From Xanthomonas hyacinthi (GTDB lineage Bacteria; Pseudomonadota; Gammaproteobacteria; Xanthomonadales; Xanthomonadaceae), in contig NZ_CP043476.1 in NCBI RefSeq assembly GCF_009769165.1, positions 1,426,001 through 1,490,000 of the forward strand: a DNA stretch of 64,000 nucleotides, read 5' to 3'. The notes below the pieces were generated by a model, which was given only the letters and a program-made list of their open reading frames with translations, ran no database searches and was not told the origin of the DNA. Below, piece after piece: positions 39,104 to 53,435 of the stretch (positions are counted from its first letter, which is position 1; every line of letters begins with the position of its first letter). The position numbers were made by a program, and so were the translations under genes.

Positions 39104-40846
39104 TCAAGCCAGGCGCAGCGATTCCGGGTACGGCGGCGCGTCCGGATAATCGTCCTGGCGCAGTCGCGCCTGCAGCTCGCGCCACCACTGCGGGTCGAAC
39201 AGTTCGCCATGGGCACGCCTGACCGCCTCCAGCGAGGCGGCGGGCAGGCCCATGAACAGCGCGAAGCGCTCCGGGAACACGTCGCGCGCGGCGACATGGA
39301 ACCAGGGTTCGGCGGACATGGCTTCCTCGTCGTTGCGCGGCTGCGGCCAGTCGCGGAAGCTGCAGTCGGTGACCAGGCACAGCTCGTCGTAGTCGTAGAA
39401 CACCGCGCGCCCCTGCCGCGACACGCCGAAGTTCTTCAGCAGCATGTCGCCGGGGAAGATGTTGTTGCGCGCCATGTCCTTGATCGCCTGCGCATAGTCC
39501 AGCGCCGCCTCGCGCGCCGCCTCGGCGGTCTGCTCGCGCAGGTACAGGTTCAGCGGGCGCAGCCGCCGCTGCACGTAGCACAGCTCGAAGATCAGGTCCT
39601 CGCCGTCCTCGCGCAGGCTGCGCGCGCAGCCTTGCAGCAGTTCGGCGAGCAGCGCCGGAGCGAAGCGCGCGCGCGGAAAGCGCAGCGAACGATACGGCTG
39701 CGCGTCGAGCAGGCGGCCGACCCGGTCCAGGTTGAACACCAGCGCGTACTTGTCCTCGACCTGCTCGCGGCTCATCGTCTTCGGATAGGCGAAGCGGTCG
39801 CGGATCAGCTTGAACACCAGCGGATAGCCGGGCAGGGTGAACACCGCCATGACCATGCCCGGCGTGCCCTCGGCGTGCACCAGCTGCTCGTCGGGCTGCG
39901 CCTGAAAGTGGCGGAAGAAGGTGCGGAAGCGCTCGGTCTTGCCCTGCTTGGCGCGGCCGAGCATCGTGTACAGCTCGTCGATCGGCTTGTGCGACAGCAG
40001 GCTGCGCAGGAATACCACCGCATCGCCGACGGTGGCCAGATCGGCCTGGAAATAGCTGCGCGAGATGCCAAACAGCTGCGCCACGTCGTTGCGCCGGGTC
40101 AGCACCGCCTCGGCGCGCAGGCCGTCGGCATCGTTGACCAGCGCGATCACGCAGGGCGAGAAGCGGTGTTCGCCGAACACGCGGCCGACCAGGTAGGCGC
40201 GGCGCTCGCGGTAGAACACCGTTTCCAGCAGCTCGATGCCGCGCACCGGCTGCTCGCCCCAGTGCGCCAGGTCGTCCTGCAGGCGCACCGCGATGGCCGC
40301 GGCGCAGCGCGTGCGGTGCGCGTACGGCACCTCGAATGGATAGTCGCCGAGCACGCGTACGAAGGCGTCCACCGGCCGCATCTCGGAGACCGCATAGTTG
40401 TGCCGCGCCACCGGATGGGTGATCGCATCGGTCGGTTCGATGTCCAGCGCCACGAACTCGATCCGCGTATCCACGCCCTGGGTGCGGAAGAAGCGCCGGG
40501 TCAGCGTGTTGTAGAAGGTCTTGTACAGCTCCTGGTCGATCAGCCCGTGCAGTTGCGCGGCGAAGCTGTCGCGCACCTGCGCCCACAGCGTGCGGTCGTG
40601 GGTCTGCCCACGCAGCAGCGTGCGCAGGCGCAGCATGCACTCGCCGATGCACTGGTCGTACAGCGCGATGCGCTCGACCGCGTCGTTGCGCGCGGCGTTC
40701 CAGTCGCGGGTCTCGAAACGGCGGCGGGCGCGGCGACTGATCTGCGCGAAGCGCGCGTGATAGTCCTCGAACGCATCGCGGATGCTGCGCGCCACGGCGT
40801 CGGCGCAGGGTTCGGCGGATGCGGGCGGAGCGGGCGGGTCGGTCAT
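39104..40846 (-). CDS. aceK: Isocitrate dehydrogenase kinase/phosphatase
   Basis: The product has 580 residues, the family length. Recognisable blocks are [15 protein letters not shown], the kinase core with [20 protein letters not shown] (ATP-binding Lys) and the catalytic stretch [20 protein letters not shown] with FYDYDELC. AceK adds and removes phosphate on isocitrate dehydrogenase to steer carbon into the glyoxylate shunt. A monomeric icd lies 1.5 kb away, with a LysR gene and a small ORF between. Confidence 0.95.
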   Translation of the reverse strand: MTDPPAPPASAEPCADAVARSIRDAFEDYHARFAQISRRARRRFETRDWNAARNDAVERIALYDQCIGECMLRLRTLLRGQTHDRTLWAQVRDSFAAQLHGLIDQELYKTFYNTLTRRFFRTQGVDTRIEFVALDIEPTDAITHPVARHNYAVSEMRPVDAFVRVLGDYPFEVPYAHRTRCAAAIAVRLQDDLAHWGEQPVRGIELLETVFYRERRAYLVGRVFGEHRFSPCVIALVNDADGLRAEAVLTRRNDVAQLFGISRSYFQADLATVGDAVVFLRSLLSHKPIDELYTMLGRAKQGKTERFRTFFRHFQAQPDEQLVHAEGTPGMVMAVFTLPGYPLVFKLIRDRFAYPKTMSREQVEDKYALVFNLDRVGRLLDAQPYRSLRFPRARFAPALLAELLQGCARSLREDGEDLIFELCYVQRRLRPLNLYLREQTAEAAREAALDYAQAIKDMARNNIFPGDMLLKNFGVSRQGRAVFYDYDELCLVTDCSFRDWPQPRNDEEAMSAEPWFHVAARDVFPERFALFMGLPAASLEAVRRAHGELFDPQWWRELQARLRQDDYPDAPPYPESLRLA

Positions 40847-40855
40847 GGCCGCAGT

Positions 40856-41788
40856 CTACCCGCGGGCGCGGCGGCGCTTGGGCGCGGCCTGGGTGGCCAT
40901 TTCCTGCATGCGCCTTAGGTGCTCGGCGGCCTGCATGCGCAGCCAGTCGCGGAACGCCAGGAAGCCGCCATGCGCGGCCGAGCGCGGCGGATACACCAAG
41001 TAATGCGACCACGCCGTCTTCAGCAGATGCGGCGACAGCGGCACCAGCTGGCCGGAGTCGATCAGCAGGCGCGCCCGGGTGATGCGGCCCAGCGCCACGC
41101 CGACGCCGTCCAGGGCCGCGCGATGGTGCGATTCGGAGTCGTCGAACACCGCCACATAGCGCGCTGGCGGGGTTTCGCCGATAGCTGCGAACCAGCGCTC
41201 CCACTCGCCGTCCGGATCGCCGAGCAAGGGCCACTGCGCCAGCGCGGTGCGCTTGCGCGTGCCCATCCGTGCGATCAGCGCCGGGCTGGCCATCGGCACC
41301 AGCCATTCGTCGAACAAGGCCTCGGCGACAACCCCGGGCCACTGTCCGCTGCCGATCCGCAGCGCCGCATCGATCTGCGGCTGGCGCTCGAAATCGACCA
41401 GGCGCTGGTCGGACAGCAGATTGATCTCGATCTGCGGATGTCGCGCCAGGAAATCGCCCAGGCGCGGCACCAGCCAGGCCGATGCCATCGACGGGGTCAG
41501 GCTGATCGTCAGCACGTTGTCGCGGCGCGCGGCGAACGGCTGCAGCGCCTCGCCGATCGCATCCAGGTGCGGGCCGATGCGCTCGAGCAGGCGCCGCCCG
41601 TCCGCGGTCAGCGTCACCCCGCGCGCGTGCCGGTCGAGCAGCCGGTAGCCCAGGCGCTGTTCCAGCGTGCGCATCTGATGGCTCAGCGCGCTGACGGTGA
41701 GGTGCATCGCGATCGCTGCGCGCGACAGATTGCCGAGCCTGGCGACGCTGACGAAACCTTGCAGCGCGTGCAGTGGTGGTCGCGCCAT
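40856..41788 (-). CDS. LysR-family transcriptional regulator
   Basis: The product has 310 residues. The winged HTH is at about 4-62 (LHALQGFVSVARLGNLSRAA through SHQMRTLEQRLGYRLLDR). A periplasmic-binding-like effector domain (about 92-295) follows and resembles the GcvA subgroup. It ends 9 bp before the aceK start on the same strand and is divergent from the small gene at 41884, which may be its target. Confidence 0.9.
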   Translation of the reverse strand: MARPPLHALQGFVSVARLGNLSRAAIAMHLTVSALSHQMRTLEQRLGYRLLDRHARGVTLTADGRRLLERIGPHLDAIGEALQPFAARRDNVLTISLTPSMASAWLVPRLGDFLARHPQIEINLLSDQRLVDFERQPQIDAALRIGSGQWPGVVAEALFDEWLVPMASPALIARMGTRKRTALAQWPLLGDPDGEWERWFAAIGETPPARYVAVFDDSESHHRAALDGVGVALGRITRARLLIDSGQLVPLSPHLLKTAWSHYLVYPPRSAAHGGFLAFRDWLRMQAAEHLRRMQEMATQAAPKRRRARG

Positions 41789-41883
41789 GTTGAATCCTCT
41801 TCAAGTCTGTCTTGCAGAATGGTCGCTTTTTCTGGCCTCAGCTTGCGCCTATCGTCGATTCCACTCAAGTCAGGAGCACGACG

Positions 41884-42096
41884 ATGGGCATCTACAGCGA
41901 TCTGTTGTTCCACCAAGGGCATATCGCCGACCTGGCGCTGGCGCGCGCGCTGGCCACCACGCCCAAGGCACCGACACCCCCAGCGCCCGATACCGCGACG
42001 CGCGTCGCGGCGGCCGACGCGCAGGCGACAGAAGAGAAGAATCGCGAGTATGCGCTGCTGCGCCGCAGGATGACCGCGCTGTCGCCATTCCGCTGA
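41884..42096 (+). CDS. Small hypothetical protein divergent from LysR
   Basis: The product has 70 residues, starting [20 protein letters not shown], with an Ala/Pro/Thr middle and an Arg-rich end. AGTCAGGAGCACGACG provides an AGGAG ribosome binding site 7 bp before the ATG, which supports translation. It faces the LysR gene across 95 bp, the usual LysR-target arrangement. The family is not recognised. Confidence 0.6.
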   Translation: MGIYSDLLFHQGHIADLALARALATTPKAPTPPAPDTATRVAAADAQATEEKNREYALLRRRMTALSPFR

Positions 42097-42278
42097 CGCG
42101 CCGGTGGTATCGGGACAACGGCCACGCACCCCAGCGATCGCTGTGTGCTGTGCTGCGAAGGCGCAGCACCTGCGCCGCCGCTACCGATCGGCAACGCGCA
42201 GCCGACGCCGCCCCATCGCAATGGCGCTGGCCAGCGCTCGCGTTCGCCGCGGCAGGCGTAGCGGTACAGCCGCAAAAA

Positions 42279-42310
42279 AACCCGGCCGACGCGCGTGCGT
42301 CGGCCGGGTT
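42279..42310 (-). terminator. Intrinsic terminator of icd
   Basis: AACCCGGCCGACGC and GCGTCGGCCGGGTT form a perfect 14-bp stem with a GCGT loop. On the minus strand a run of Ts follows, right after the icd stop at 42331. Confidence 0.92.
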
Positions 42311-42330
42311 CGTAGAGCAGCGGCAGTGAA

Positions 42331-47509
<5,179 letters not shown>

Positions 47510-47519
47510 GCGCCATCCA

Positions 47520-47567
47520 AAAGTTAAAAAATCGCCAGTTGCAACTCATTAGAATCCAGATTAGGCT
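47520..47567 (+). promoter_or_regulatory. Putative promoter overlapping a partial protospacer
   Basis: TAGAAT (47550-47555) matches the -10 consensus at 5 of 6 positions. An alternative pair is TTGCAA (47539-47544) with TAGGCT (47562-47567), 17 bp apart. On the minus strand TTC (47554-47552) inside the TAGAAT box is a canonical I-C PAM. The bases from 47551 down to 47533 then match the guide of the crRNA-like element at 47768 at 14 of 19 positions. A Cascade bound here would cover the promoter. Confidence 0.55.
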
Positions 47568-47594
47568 GAACTGAACTGGCCCAACACGCTGAGC

Positions 47595-47813
47595 ATGCTG
47601 CCAACCATGTCTAGATCGCAACAGGAAGAAGCCGAATCAAATTACCCGGTCAGCTTGAGATTAGACATAAAAGGCAGCGAGAAACCTGCGATCTGGCCTT
47701 GGGCAATTGTCGTTCTCACTGCTCTGGTAGCTGGATCACCGTGGCTAGGAACAACTATTGATAAAAATGTTCTGAGAGCGTGGATTGAAACTAATGTAGT
47801 GCGACTGGAGTGA
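47595..47813 (+). CDS. Small ORF in the cas3-cas5 gap, possible CreT-like toxin
   Basis: The frame has 72 residues, or 68 from the second ATG at 47607. It has one possible membrane helix (AIWPWAIVVLTALVAGSPWL) and charged ends. Its base composition is much more AT-rich than all neighbours, and it uses codons rare in this genome (AGA three times, TTA, ATA, AAA). No good ribosome binding site is visible. It lies between a promoter-like site and the crRNA-like element, whose guide begins inside the frame's last codons. It could encode a small membrane toxin, act as a toxic RNA through rare codons, or be non-coding. Confidence 0.45.
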   Translation: MLPTMSRSQQEEAESNYPVSLRLDIKGSEKPAIWPWAIVVLTALVAGSPWLGTTIDKNVLRAWIETNVVRLE

Positions 47814-47840
47814 AAACGCCCCCTCTCCGTTGGAGAGGGG
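47768..47840 (+). ncRNA. crRNA-like element (CreA/CreR candidate)
   Basis: GCGTGGATTGAAAC at 47778-47791 is identical to the last 14 nt of the array repeat, including the whole 11-nt handle UGGAUUGAAAC. A 5-bp hairpin (47768-47780, loop TGA) directly abuts the handle, as the repeat hairpin does in the array. The guide starts at 47792 (TAATGTAGTGCGACTGGAG) and targets the promoter-like site at 47533-47551. A 9-bp stem (47820-47840) and a 6-bp stem (47853-47868) follow and could end the RNA. CreA antitoxin RNAs and CreR regulators of other type I loci have this design. No transcript evidence exists. Confidence 0.6.
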
Positions 47841-47881
47841 CATTCCGTGAAAGCCCGCCCTTGCGGGCCGGGGGAACAAGG

Positions 47882-48556
47882 ATGAATTACGGCGTCAGGC
47901 TCCATGTCTGGGGCGAGCGGGCACTGTTCACGCGCCCGGAGATGAAAGTAGAGCGGGTCTCGTACGACATCATCACACCATCGGCGGCGCGCGGCATCCT
48001 GGAAGCCATCCACTGGAAGCCGGCAATCCGCTGGGTGGTGGACGGGATCCAGGTACTCAAGCCGATCCGCTTCGAATCGATCCGCCGCAACGAGGTCGGC
48101 AGCAAACTGTCGGCGGCCAGCGTGAGCAAGGCGATCAAGGCAGGGCGCACCGATATGCTGGTCAGCTACGTCGAAGAGGACCGGCAACAGCGTGCTGCCA
48201 CCATCCTGCGTGAGGTGGGTTACGTGATCACCGCGCACTTCGAGCTGACCGACAAGGCCGGCTCCGATGACAACGTCGGCAAGCACCTGGACATCTTCAA
48301 CCGGCGCGCGCGGCGCGGGCAGTGCTTCCAGGCGCCGTGCCTGGGCACGCGCGAGTTCCCGGCCAGCTTTGCACTGATCGAAGACGACGCTGCCTTGCCG
48401 GCCACCGACCCCGCGCTGGCCGGCGAACGCGACCTGGGCTGGATACTGCACGACATCGACTTCGCCGACGGCATGACACCGCACTTCTTCCGCGCGCGCA
48501 TGCGCGATGGCCGGGTCGAGGTGCCGCCACCGGGCGATGGCGAGGTACGCGCATGA
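47882..48556 (+). CDS. cas5: Cas5c, crRNA-processing endonuclease (type I-C)
   Basis: The product has 224 residues. It starts MNYGVRLHVWGERALFTRPE, a Cas5d/c signature, and contains YDIITPSAARGILEAIHWKP and a GTREFPASF segment. In type I-C this protein replaces Cas6: it cuts pre-crRNA in the repeat and holds the 5' handle. GGGGGAACAAGG lies just before the ATG. The stop overlaps the cas8c ATG (ATGA). Confidence 0.95.
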   Translation: MNYGVRLHVWGERALFTRPEMKVERVSYDIITPSAARGILEAIHWKPAIRWVVDGIQVLKPIRFESIRRNEVGSKLSAASVSKAIKAGRTDMLVSYVEEDRQQRAATILREVGYVITAHFELTDKAGSDDNVGKHLDIFNRRARRGQCFQAPCLGTREFPASFALIEDDAALPATDPALAGERDLGWILHDIDFADGMTPHFFRARMRDGRVEVPPPGDGEVRA

Positions 48557-50385
48557 TCCTGTCCGCCCTCGCCGACTACTACCAGCGGCTGCTGGACGAT
48601 CCCGCATCGGGCATCGCCGCGCCCGGCTATAGCCAGGAGAAGATCGGCTACGCAATCGTGCTGGCCGCCGACGGCAACGTCGTGGCCGTGGAGGACGAAC
48701 ACCACTACGACGGCAAGAAGCGGATCGCCAAGGCATTGAGCGTACCGCAGCCAGAAAAGCGCACCGTAGCGGTCACGTCCAACTTCCTGTGGGACAAGAC
48801 CAGCTACGCGCTCGGGGTCAGCGCCAGCAGCAAGCGCAGCGAGCAAGAGCATGCGGCGTTCCAGGTACTGCACCAGCACGCGCTGGACGGCAGCGACGAT
48901 CCTGGTCTGCGCGCACTGCTGGCATTCCTCGACAGCTGGTCGCCCGCGCAATTCGCAGAGCACCCGCACTTCGCCCGGCACAGCGAGGCACTGTTGGATG
49001 CCAACGTGGTGTTCCGCCTGGATGGCGACACCGGCTATCTGCACCAGCGCGCCGCCGCGCGCGCCGCCTGGGAGCGGCAACAAGGCCAGGGGGCCGACAG
49101 CGTATCCGGCACCTGCCTGGTCAGCGGCGAGCGCGCGCCGCTGGCGCGGCTGCACCCGGCGATCAAGGGCGTGAACGGCGCACAGAGTTCCGGCGCATCG
49201 ATCGTCTCGTTCAATCTCGATGCGTTCACCTCCTACGGCAAGAGCCAGGGCGCCAACGCCCCGGTCTCCGAGCAGGCCGCCTTCGCCTACACCACCGCGC
49301 TCAACCACCTGCTGCGGCGCGATCCGCACAATCGGCAGCGGCTGCAAATCGGCGACTCCACGGTGGTGTTCTGGGCGCAGGCGAAGACCAGCGCGCAGGC
49401 CGAGGGCGCCGAGGACCTGATCGCCGATTTCCTGCACGGCGGCGAAGCCGAAGATCCTCGGATCGCCGACGGCCAGGCCACCCAGCGCCTGCAGCTCGCA
49501 CTGGAGCAGGTGCGACAGGCTCGCCCCTTGCGTGAAGTGGATGCCGACGAGGCGCGCATCTTCGTGCTCGGCCTGGCTCCGAACGCTTCGCGCCTGTCGA
49601 TCCGCTTCTGGGAAACGCAGACGCTGGCCGGCTTCGCTCGACGCTTGGCCGACCACTACCACGACCTCGCACTGCAACCACCGGCCTGGAAGCGCCCGCC
49701 AACGCCGCAGTTCCTCGCCCTGCAGACCGCCCCGGTGTACGGAGAGCACGGCAAGCCCAAGGCGGAGGACGTCTCGCCGCTGCTGGCCGGTGAGCTGACG
49801 CGGGCGATCCTCGCCGGCACGCGCTATCCGCGCAGCCTGTTGGGCGCCATCGTCATGCGCTTCCGCGCCGACGGGCAGGTCAACCCGCTGCGTGTGGCGT
49901 TGTGCCGGGCCGTACTGGTGCGCGAGGCGCGTTTGGATACGCAACAAGGACTGTCATCCACCCTGGGAGAACCCCCCGTGAGTCTCGATACTGCCAATAC
50001 CGACCCCGGCTACCTGCTGGGCCGACTGTTCTCATCGCTGGAAAACCTGCAACGCGCCGCACTCGGCGGCCAGGTCAACGCCACCATCCGCGATCGCTAC
50101 TACGGCGCCGCCTCGGCGACCCCGGCCAGCATCTTCCCGGTCCTGCTGCGCAGCGCGCAAAACCACTTCGGCAAGCTGCGCAAGGACAAGGCCGGCCTGG
50201 CGGTGAACCTGGAAAAGGAGATCGGCCAGATCATCGACGCGCTTCCCAACAGTTTCCCCCGCACTTTACCCATCGAAGAGCAAGGCCGTTTCGCGATCGG
50301 CTACTACCACCAGACCCAGGCGCGCTTCGTCCGCAACGACGGCAAGGACGCCCCCGACACCGCTTCCGAAGGAGATAACGCATGA
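48553..50385 (+). CDS. cas8c: Cas8c (Csd1), large subunit of type I-C Cascade
   Basis: The product has 610 residues. It starts [20 protein letters not shown] and contains the Csd1-typical [32 protein letters not shown] and [18 protein letters not shown]. Cas8c recognises the PAM and recruits Cas3. The start overlaps the cas5 stop and the end overlaps the cas7 start, both as ATGA. The last 135 codons can also be translated alone as Cas11c. Confidence 0.95.
   Translation: MILSALADYYQRLLDDPASGIAAPGYSQEKIGYAIVLAADGNVVAVEDEHHYDGKKRIAKALSVPQPEKRTVAVTSNFLWDKTSYALGVSASSKRSEQEHAAFQVLHQHALDGSDDPGLRALLAFLDSWSPAQFAEHPHFARHSEALLDANVVFRLDGDTGYLHQRAAARAAWERQQGQGADSVSGTCLVSGERAPLARLHPAIKGVNGAQSSGASIVSFNLDAFTSYGKSQGANAPVSEQAAFAYTTALNHLLRRDPHNRQRLQIGDSTVVFWAQAKTSAQAEGAEDLIADFLHGGEAEDPRIADGQATQRLQLALEQVRQARPLREVDADEARIFVLGLAPNASRLSIRFWETQTLAGFARRLADHYHDLALQPPAWKRPPTPQFLALQTAPVYGEHGKPKAEDVSPLLAGELTRAILAGTRYPRSLLGAIVMRFRADGQVNPLRVALCRAVLVREARLDTQQGLSSTLGEPPVSLDTANTDPGYLLGRLFSSLENLQRAALGGQVNATIRDRYYGAASATPASIFPVLLRSAQNHFGKLRKDKAGLAVNLEKEIGQIIDALPNSFPRTLPIEEQGRFAIGYYHQTQARFVRNDGKDAPDTASEGDNA
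49978..50385 (+). CDS. cas11c: Cas11c small subunit from an internal start in cas8c
   Basis: An in-frame GTG at 49978 is preceded by GGGAGA (49964-49969) with 8 bp between, a good internal ribosome binding site. The product would have 135 residues, starting at [20 protein letters not shown] and helical throughout. Internal translation of Cas11 from cas8 is established for type I-C and related systems; here the site is predicted from sequence. It would supply the two small subunits lining the guide in Cascade. Confidence 0.65.
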   Translation: MSLDTANTDPGYLLGRLFSSLENLQRAALGGQVNATIRDRYYGAASATPASIFPVLLRSAQNHFGKLRKDKAGLAVNLEKEIGQIIDALPNSFPRTLPIEEQGRFAIGYYHQTQARFVRNDGKDAPDTASEGDNA

Positions 50386-51248
50386 GCGCCATCGCCCACC
50401 GCTACGAGTTCGTCTACCTGTTCGACGTGACCAACGGCAACCCCAACGGCGACCCCGACGCCGGCAACCTGCCACGCCTGGATCCGGAAACCAACCGCGG
50501 CCTGGTCACCGACGTGGCGCTCAAGCGCAAGATCCGCAACTACATCGCGCTGGAGAAGGAGAGCGCGCCGGGCTACGCGATCTACATGCAGGAGAAGTCG
50601 GTGCTGAACAACCAGCACAAGCAGGCCTACGCCGCGCTCGGCATCGAGCACGAAGCCAAGAAACTACCCAAAGACGAGGCCAAGGCGCGCGAACTGACCG
50701 CCTGGATGTGCAAGAACTTCTTCGACGTGCGCACCTTCGGCGCGGTCATGACCACCGAGGTCAATACCGGCCAGGTGCGCGGCCCGGTGCAGCTGGCCTT
50801 CGCCAGTTCGGTCGAGCCGGTACTGCCGCTGGAGGTGTCGATCACCCGCGTGGCGGTGACCAACGAAAAGGATCTTGAGAAGGAGCGCACCATGGGGCGC
50901 AAGCACATCCTGCCTTACGGCCTGTATCGCGCCCACGGCTTCGTCTCGGCCAAACTGGCGGAACGCACCGGTTTCTCCGAGGACGATCTGCAACTGCTAT
51001 GGCGCGCGCTGACCAACCTGTTCGAGCACGACCGCTCCGCCGCGCGCGGCGAGATGGCCGCGCGCAAGCTGATCGTGTTCGAACACGAACACCCGATGGG
51101 CAACGCACCGGCACATGTGCTGTTCGACAAGGTCAAGGTCGAACGCGTCGAGAGTGCCGACAACGGGCCGGCACGCGGCTTCTCCGATTATCGGGTTCTG
51201 ATCGATCGCGACCTGCCGACCGGCGTCACCGTCACTGAACTGTTCTGA
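50382..51248 (+). CDS. cas7: Cas7c (Csd2), backbone subunit of type I-C Cascade
   Basis: The product has 288 residues. [20 protein letters not shown] at the start and [20 protein letters not shown] are the family hallmark, and [20 protein letters not shown] follows. Several copies wrap the crRNA guide. It is translationally coupled to cas8c by an ATGA overlap. Confidence 0.96.
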   Translation: MSAIAHRYEFVYLFDVTNGNPNGDPDAGNLPRLDPETNRGLVTDVALKRKIRNYIALEKESAPGYAIYMQEKSVLNNQHKQAYAALGIEHEAKKLPKDEAKARELTAWMCKNFFDVRTFGAVMTTEVNTGQVRGPVQLAFASSVEPVLPLEVSITRVAVTNEKDLEKERTMGRKHILPYGLYRAHGFVSAKLAERTGFSEDDLQLLWRALTNLFEHDRSAARGEMAARKLIVFEHEHPMGNAPAHVLFDKVKVERVESADNGPARGFSDYRVLIDRDLPTGVTVTELF

Positions 51249-51269
51249 CCGTCGCGGAGAGCGGGAACC

Positions 51270-51902
51270 ATGGACGACGACGATCTGATCCCGCTCTCCG
51301 CCCTCCAACACTACCTGTATTGCCCGCGCCAGTGCGCGCTGATCCATGTGGAGCGGCAATGGGCGGAAAACCGGCAGACCGCCGAGGGCCGGCTATTGCA
51401 CCAGCGCGCCGATGCGCCGCAGAGCGAGCGCAGGCGCGGTGCGCGCACGGTCACGGCAATGCCGCTGCTGGCGCTGGAACTGGGTATCACCGGCAAGGCC
51501 GATGTGGTCGAATTCCATCGCGACGGCGCCAGCGAATTCGCCTACCCGGTGGAATACAAACGCGGCCGGCCGAAGTCGCACCGGGCCGACGAGGTGCAGC
51601 TGTGCGCACAGGCCTTGTGCCTTGAGCACATGCTGGGCCATCCCGTCGCCGCCGGCGCCCTCTTCTACGGGCAGACGCGGCGGCGCAAGGATGTCGTCTT
51701 CGACCAGGCGCTGCGCGAACTGACCCTGCGCACCATTACCGAAACCCGCGCAATGCTGTCTTCCGGCACCACGCCGAGTGCGAGCTACGACGCGCGACGC
51801 TGCGATGCCTGTTCCCTGATCGACCTATGCCAGCCGCGACTGCTCGGCCGCGGCAGCGTCGAAAGTTGGCTGCGCCAGCAGCTCGAAACCGAGGAGCAGT
51901 GA
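51270..51902 (+). CDS. cas4: Cas4 exonuclease for spacer acquisition
   Basis: The product has 210 residues. An N-terminal Cys (LYCPRQCALIHVERQW), the RecB-like catalytic E-x-K (VEYKRGRPK, about residue 92) and C-terminal cysteines (CDACSLIDLC) that with the first would bind an Fe-S cluster are all present. Cas4 trims prespacers and selects PAM-flanked ones with Cas1-Cas2. It follows cas7 by 21 bp and precedes cas1 by 2 bp. Confidence 0.94.
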   Translation: MDDDDLIPLSALQHYLYCPRQCALIHVERQWAENRQTAEGRLLHQRADAPQSERRRGARTVTAMPLLALELGITGKADVVEFHRDGASEFAYPVEYKRGRPKSHRADEVQLCAQALCLEHMLGHPVAAGALFYGQTRRRKDVVFDQALRELTLRTITETRAMLSSGTTPSASYDARRCDACSLIDLCQPRLLGRGSVESWLRQQLETEEQ

Positions 51903-51904
51903 CA

Positions 51905-52939
51905 ATGCGGCGTCAACTCAACACCCTCTACGCCACCACGGACGGCGCCTGGCTGCGCAAGGACGGGGCCAACATCGTGATGGAGGTCGAGCGCCAGGAA
52001 CGCGCCCGGCTGCCCGTGCACATGCTGGAAAGCCTGGTCTGCATCGGCCGGGTCGCGGTATCGCCGCAGCTGCTGGGCTTTTGTTCCGAACAAGGCATCA
52101 GCATCTGCTACCTGACGCCGCAGGGCCGCTTCCTCGCACGCGTCGAAGGCCCGGTTTCCGGTAACGTGATGTTGCGGCGCGAACAGTACCGCCGCAGCGA
52201 CGACCCTGCGCGCTGCGCCGCCGTCGTCCGCAACCTGCTGGCGGGAAAGATCCACAACCAGCGCGCGGTACTGGCCCGCGGCTGGCGCGACCACGGCGAC
52301 CGACTCACCGACGTTACCGCCTTTCAGCACGCGCTCAAGCGGCTCAAACGCATCCCGCAACGCATCCTCAGCGAGACCAGCGTGGACGTGTTGCGCGGCC
52401 TGGAAGGCGAGGCCGCCCAATCCTATTTCGGCGTGTTCGACCAACTCGTACGTGCCGACGCACCGGTGCTGCGCTTCGGCGGCCGCAACCGCCGTCCCCC
52501 GCGCGACGCGTTCAATGCCCTGCTCTCCTTCCTCTATACCCTGCTCACCCACGATTGCCGTTCCGCCCTGGAAACAGTCGGCCTGGACCCGGCAGTCGGC
52601 TTCCTGCACCGCGACCGTCCCGGACGGCCAAGCCTCGCCCTGGACTTGGCCGAGGAATTCAGGCCATTGCTCGGCGAGCGCCTGGCGTTGTCGCTGATCA
52701 ATCGCCGCCAGTTGAACGAACGCGACTTCCAGATCTTCGACAACGGCGCCGTCCTGCTGAAGGACGATGCCCGCAAGATCGTTCTGGTGGCCTACCAGGA
52801 ACGCAAGCGCGAACAACTCCAGCACGCCTTCCTCGGCGAGAAGGTGGATATCGGCTTGCTGCCCTTCGTCCAGGCCCAGCTGCTGGCCCGCCACCTGCGC
52901 AGCGACCTGGATGGCTATCCCCCCTTTTTCTGGAAATGA
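51905..52939 (+). CDS. cas1: Cas1 integrase
   Basis: The product has 344 residues. The N-terminal beta domain starts MRRQLNTLYATTDGAWLRKD. The helical integrase domain carries the metal ligands: Glu in LRGLEGEAAQSYFGVF, His in VGFLHRDRPGRPSLALDL and the following Asp/Glu. It inserts new spacers at the leader end of the array. The ATG at 51905 is 2 bp past the cas4 stop. Confidence 0.96.
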   Translation: MRRQLNTLYATTDGAWLRKDGANIVMEVERQERARLPVHMLESLVCIGRVAVSPQLLGFCSEQGISICYLTPQGRFLARVEGPVSGNVMLRREQYRRSDDPARCAAVVRNLLAGKIHNQRAVLARGWRDHGDRLTDVTAFQHALKRLKRIPQRILSETSVDVLRGLEGEAAQSYFGVFDQLVRADAPVLRFGGRNRRPPRDAFNALLSFLYTLLTHDCRSALETVGLDPAVGFLHRDRPGRPSLALDLAEEFRPLLGERLALSLINRRQLNERDFQIFDNGAVLLKDDARKIVLVAYQERKREQLQHAFLGEKVDIGLLPFVQAQLLARHLRSDLDGYPPFFWK

Positions 52940-52954
52940 AAAGGCCGCCGCGCC

Positions 52955-53245
52955 ATGATGGTTCTGGTCAGCTACGATGTCAGCACGAGTTCCCCCGGCG
53001 GTGAAAAGCGACTGCGCAAAGTTGCCAAAGCCTGCCGCGATCTCGGCCAACGCGTGCAATTCTCGGTCTTCGAAATCGAAGTCGAACCTGCGCAATGGGC
53101 CGCATTGCGGCAGCGCCTATGCGACCTGATCGATCCCGCCGTCGACAGTCTTCGCTTCTATCAGCTCGGTGCGAAATGGGAAGCCCGTGTAGAGCACGTC
53201 GGCGCCAAGCCCAGCCTGGATCTCAAAGGCCCGCTGATCTTCTGA
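52955..53245 (+). CDS. cas2: Cas2
   Basis: The product has 96 residues with the ferredoxin-like Cas2 fold: LVSYDVSTSSPGGEKRLRKV (conserved Asp), GQRVQFSVFEIEV and the C-terminal strand SLDLKGPLIF. It bridges Cas1 dimers during spacer integration. A second ATG at 52958 is equally possible. It is the last cas gene before the leader. Confidence 0.95.
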   Translation: MMVLVSYDVSTSSPGGEKRLRKVAKACRDLGQRVQFSVFEIEVEPAQWAALRQRLCDLIDPAVDSLRFYQLGAKWEARVEHVGAKPSLDLKGPLIF

Positions 53246-53435
53246 CGCGAACCGCAAGCGACCGGGAAAAGCCCGGCAGGTTCGCGGAATTCCACAAACC
53301 ATTGATTAAAAAGAAAAATATTTCAGAGCACCCGCTAACTGCAAGTAGGCGGCAACTGAATTCGATTGTGCCTCTTAAGGTTCCGCACAAGTGCGGACTT
53401 TTTCCCAATGCCCATCAGCGCTTATGCTCAGGGGG
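53246..53435 (+). promoter_or_regulatory. CRISPR leader
   Basis: The 190 bp between cas2 and the first repeat are AT-rich at first (AAAAAGAAAAATATTT near 53309-53324). They should hold the array promoter and the Cas1-Cas2 integration signals. A terminator-like hairpin sits at 53382-53403. Confidence 0.8.
53382..53403 (+). terminator. Terminator-like hairpin inside the leader
   Basis: TCCGCAC and GTGCGGA pair perfectly with AA between them, followed by C and five Ts, 33 bp before the first repeat. It could end cas operon transcripts before the array. Confidence 0.6.

Noticed and set aside
47820..47840. Simple terminator between cas3 and cas5 as the only content of the gap
   Set aside because: The stem has no T-run, and the pseudo-repeat with PAM-flanked target match needs a separate explanation.
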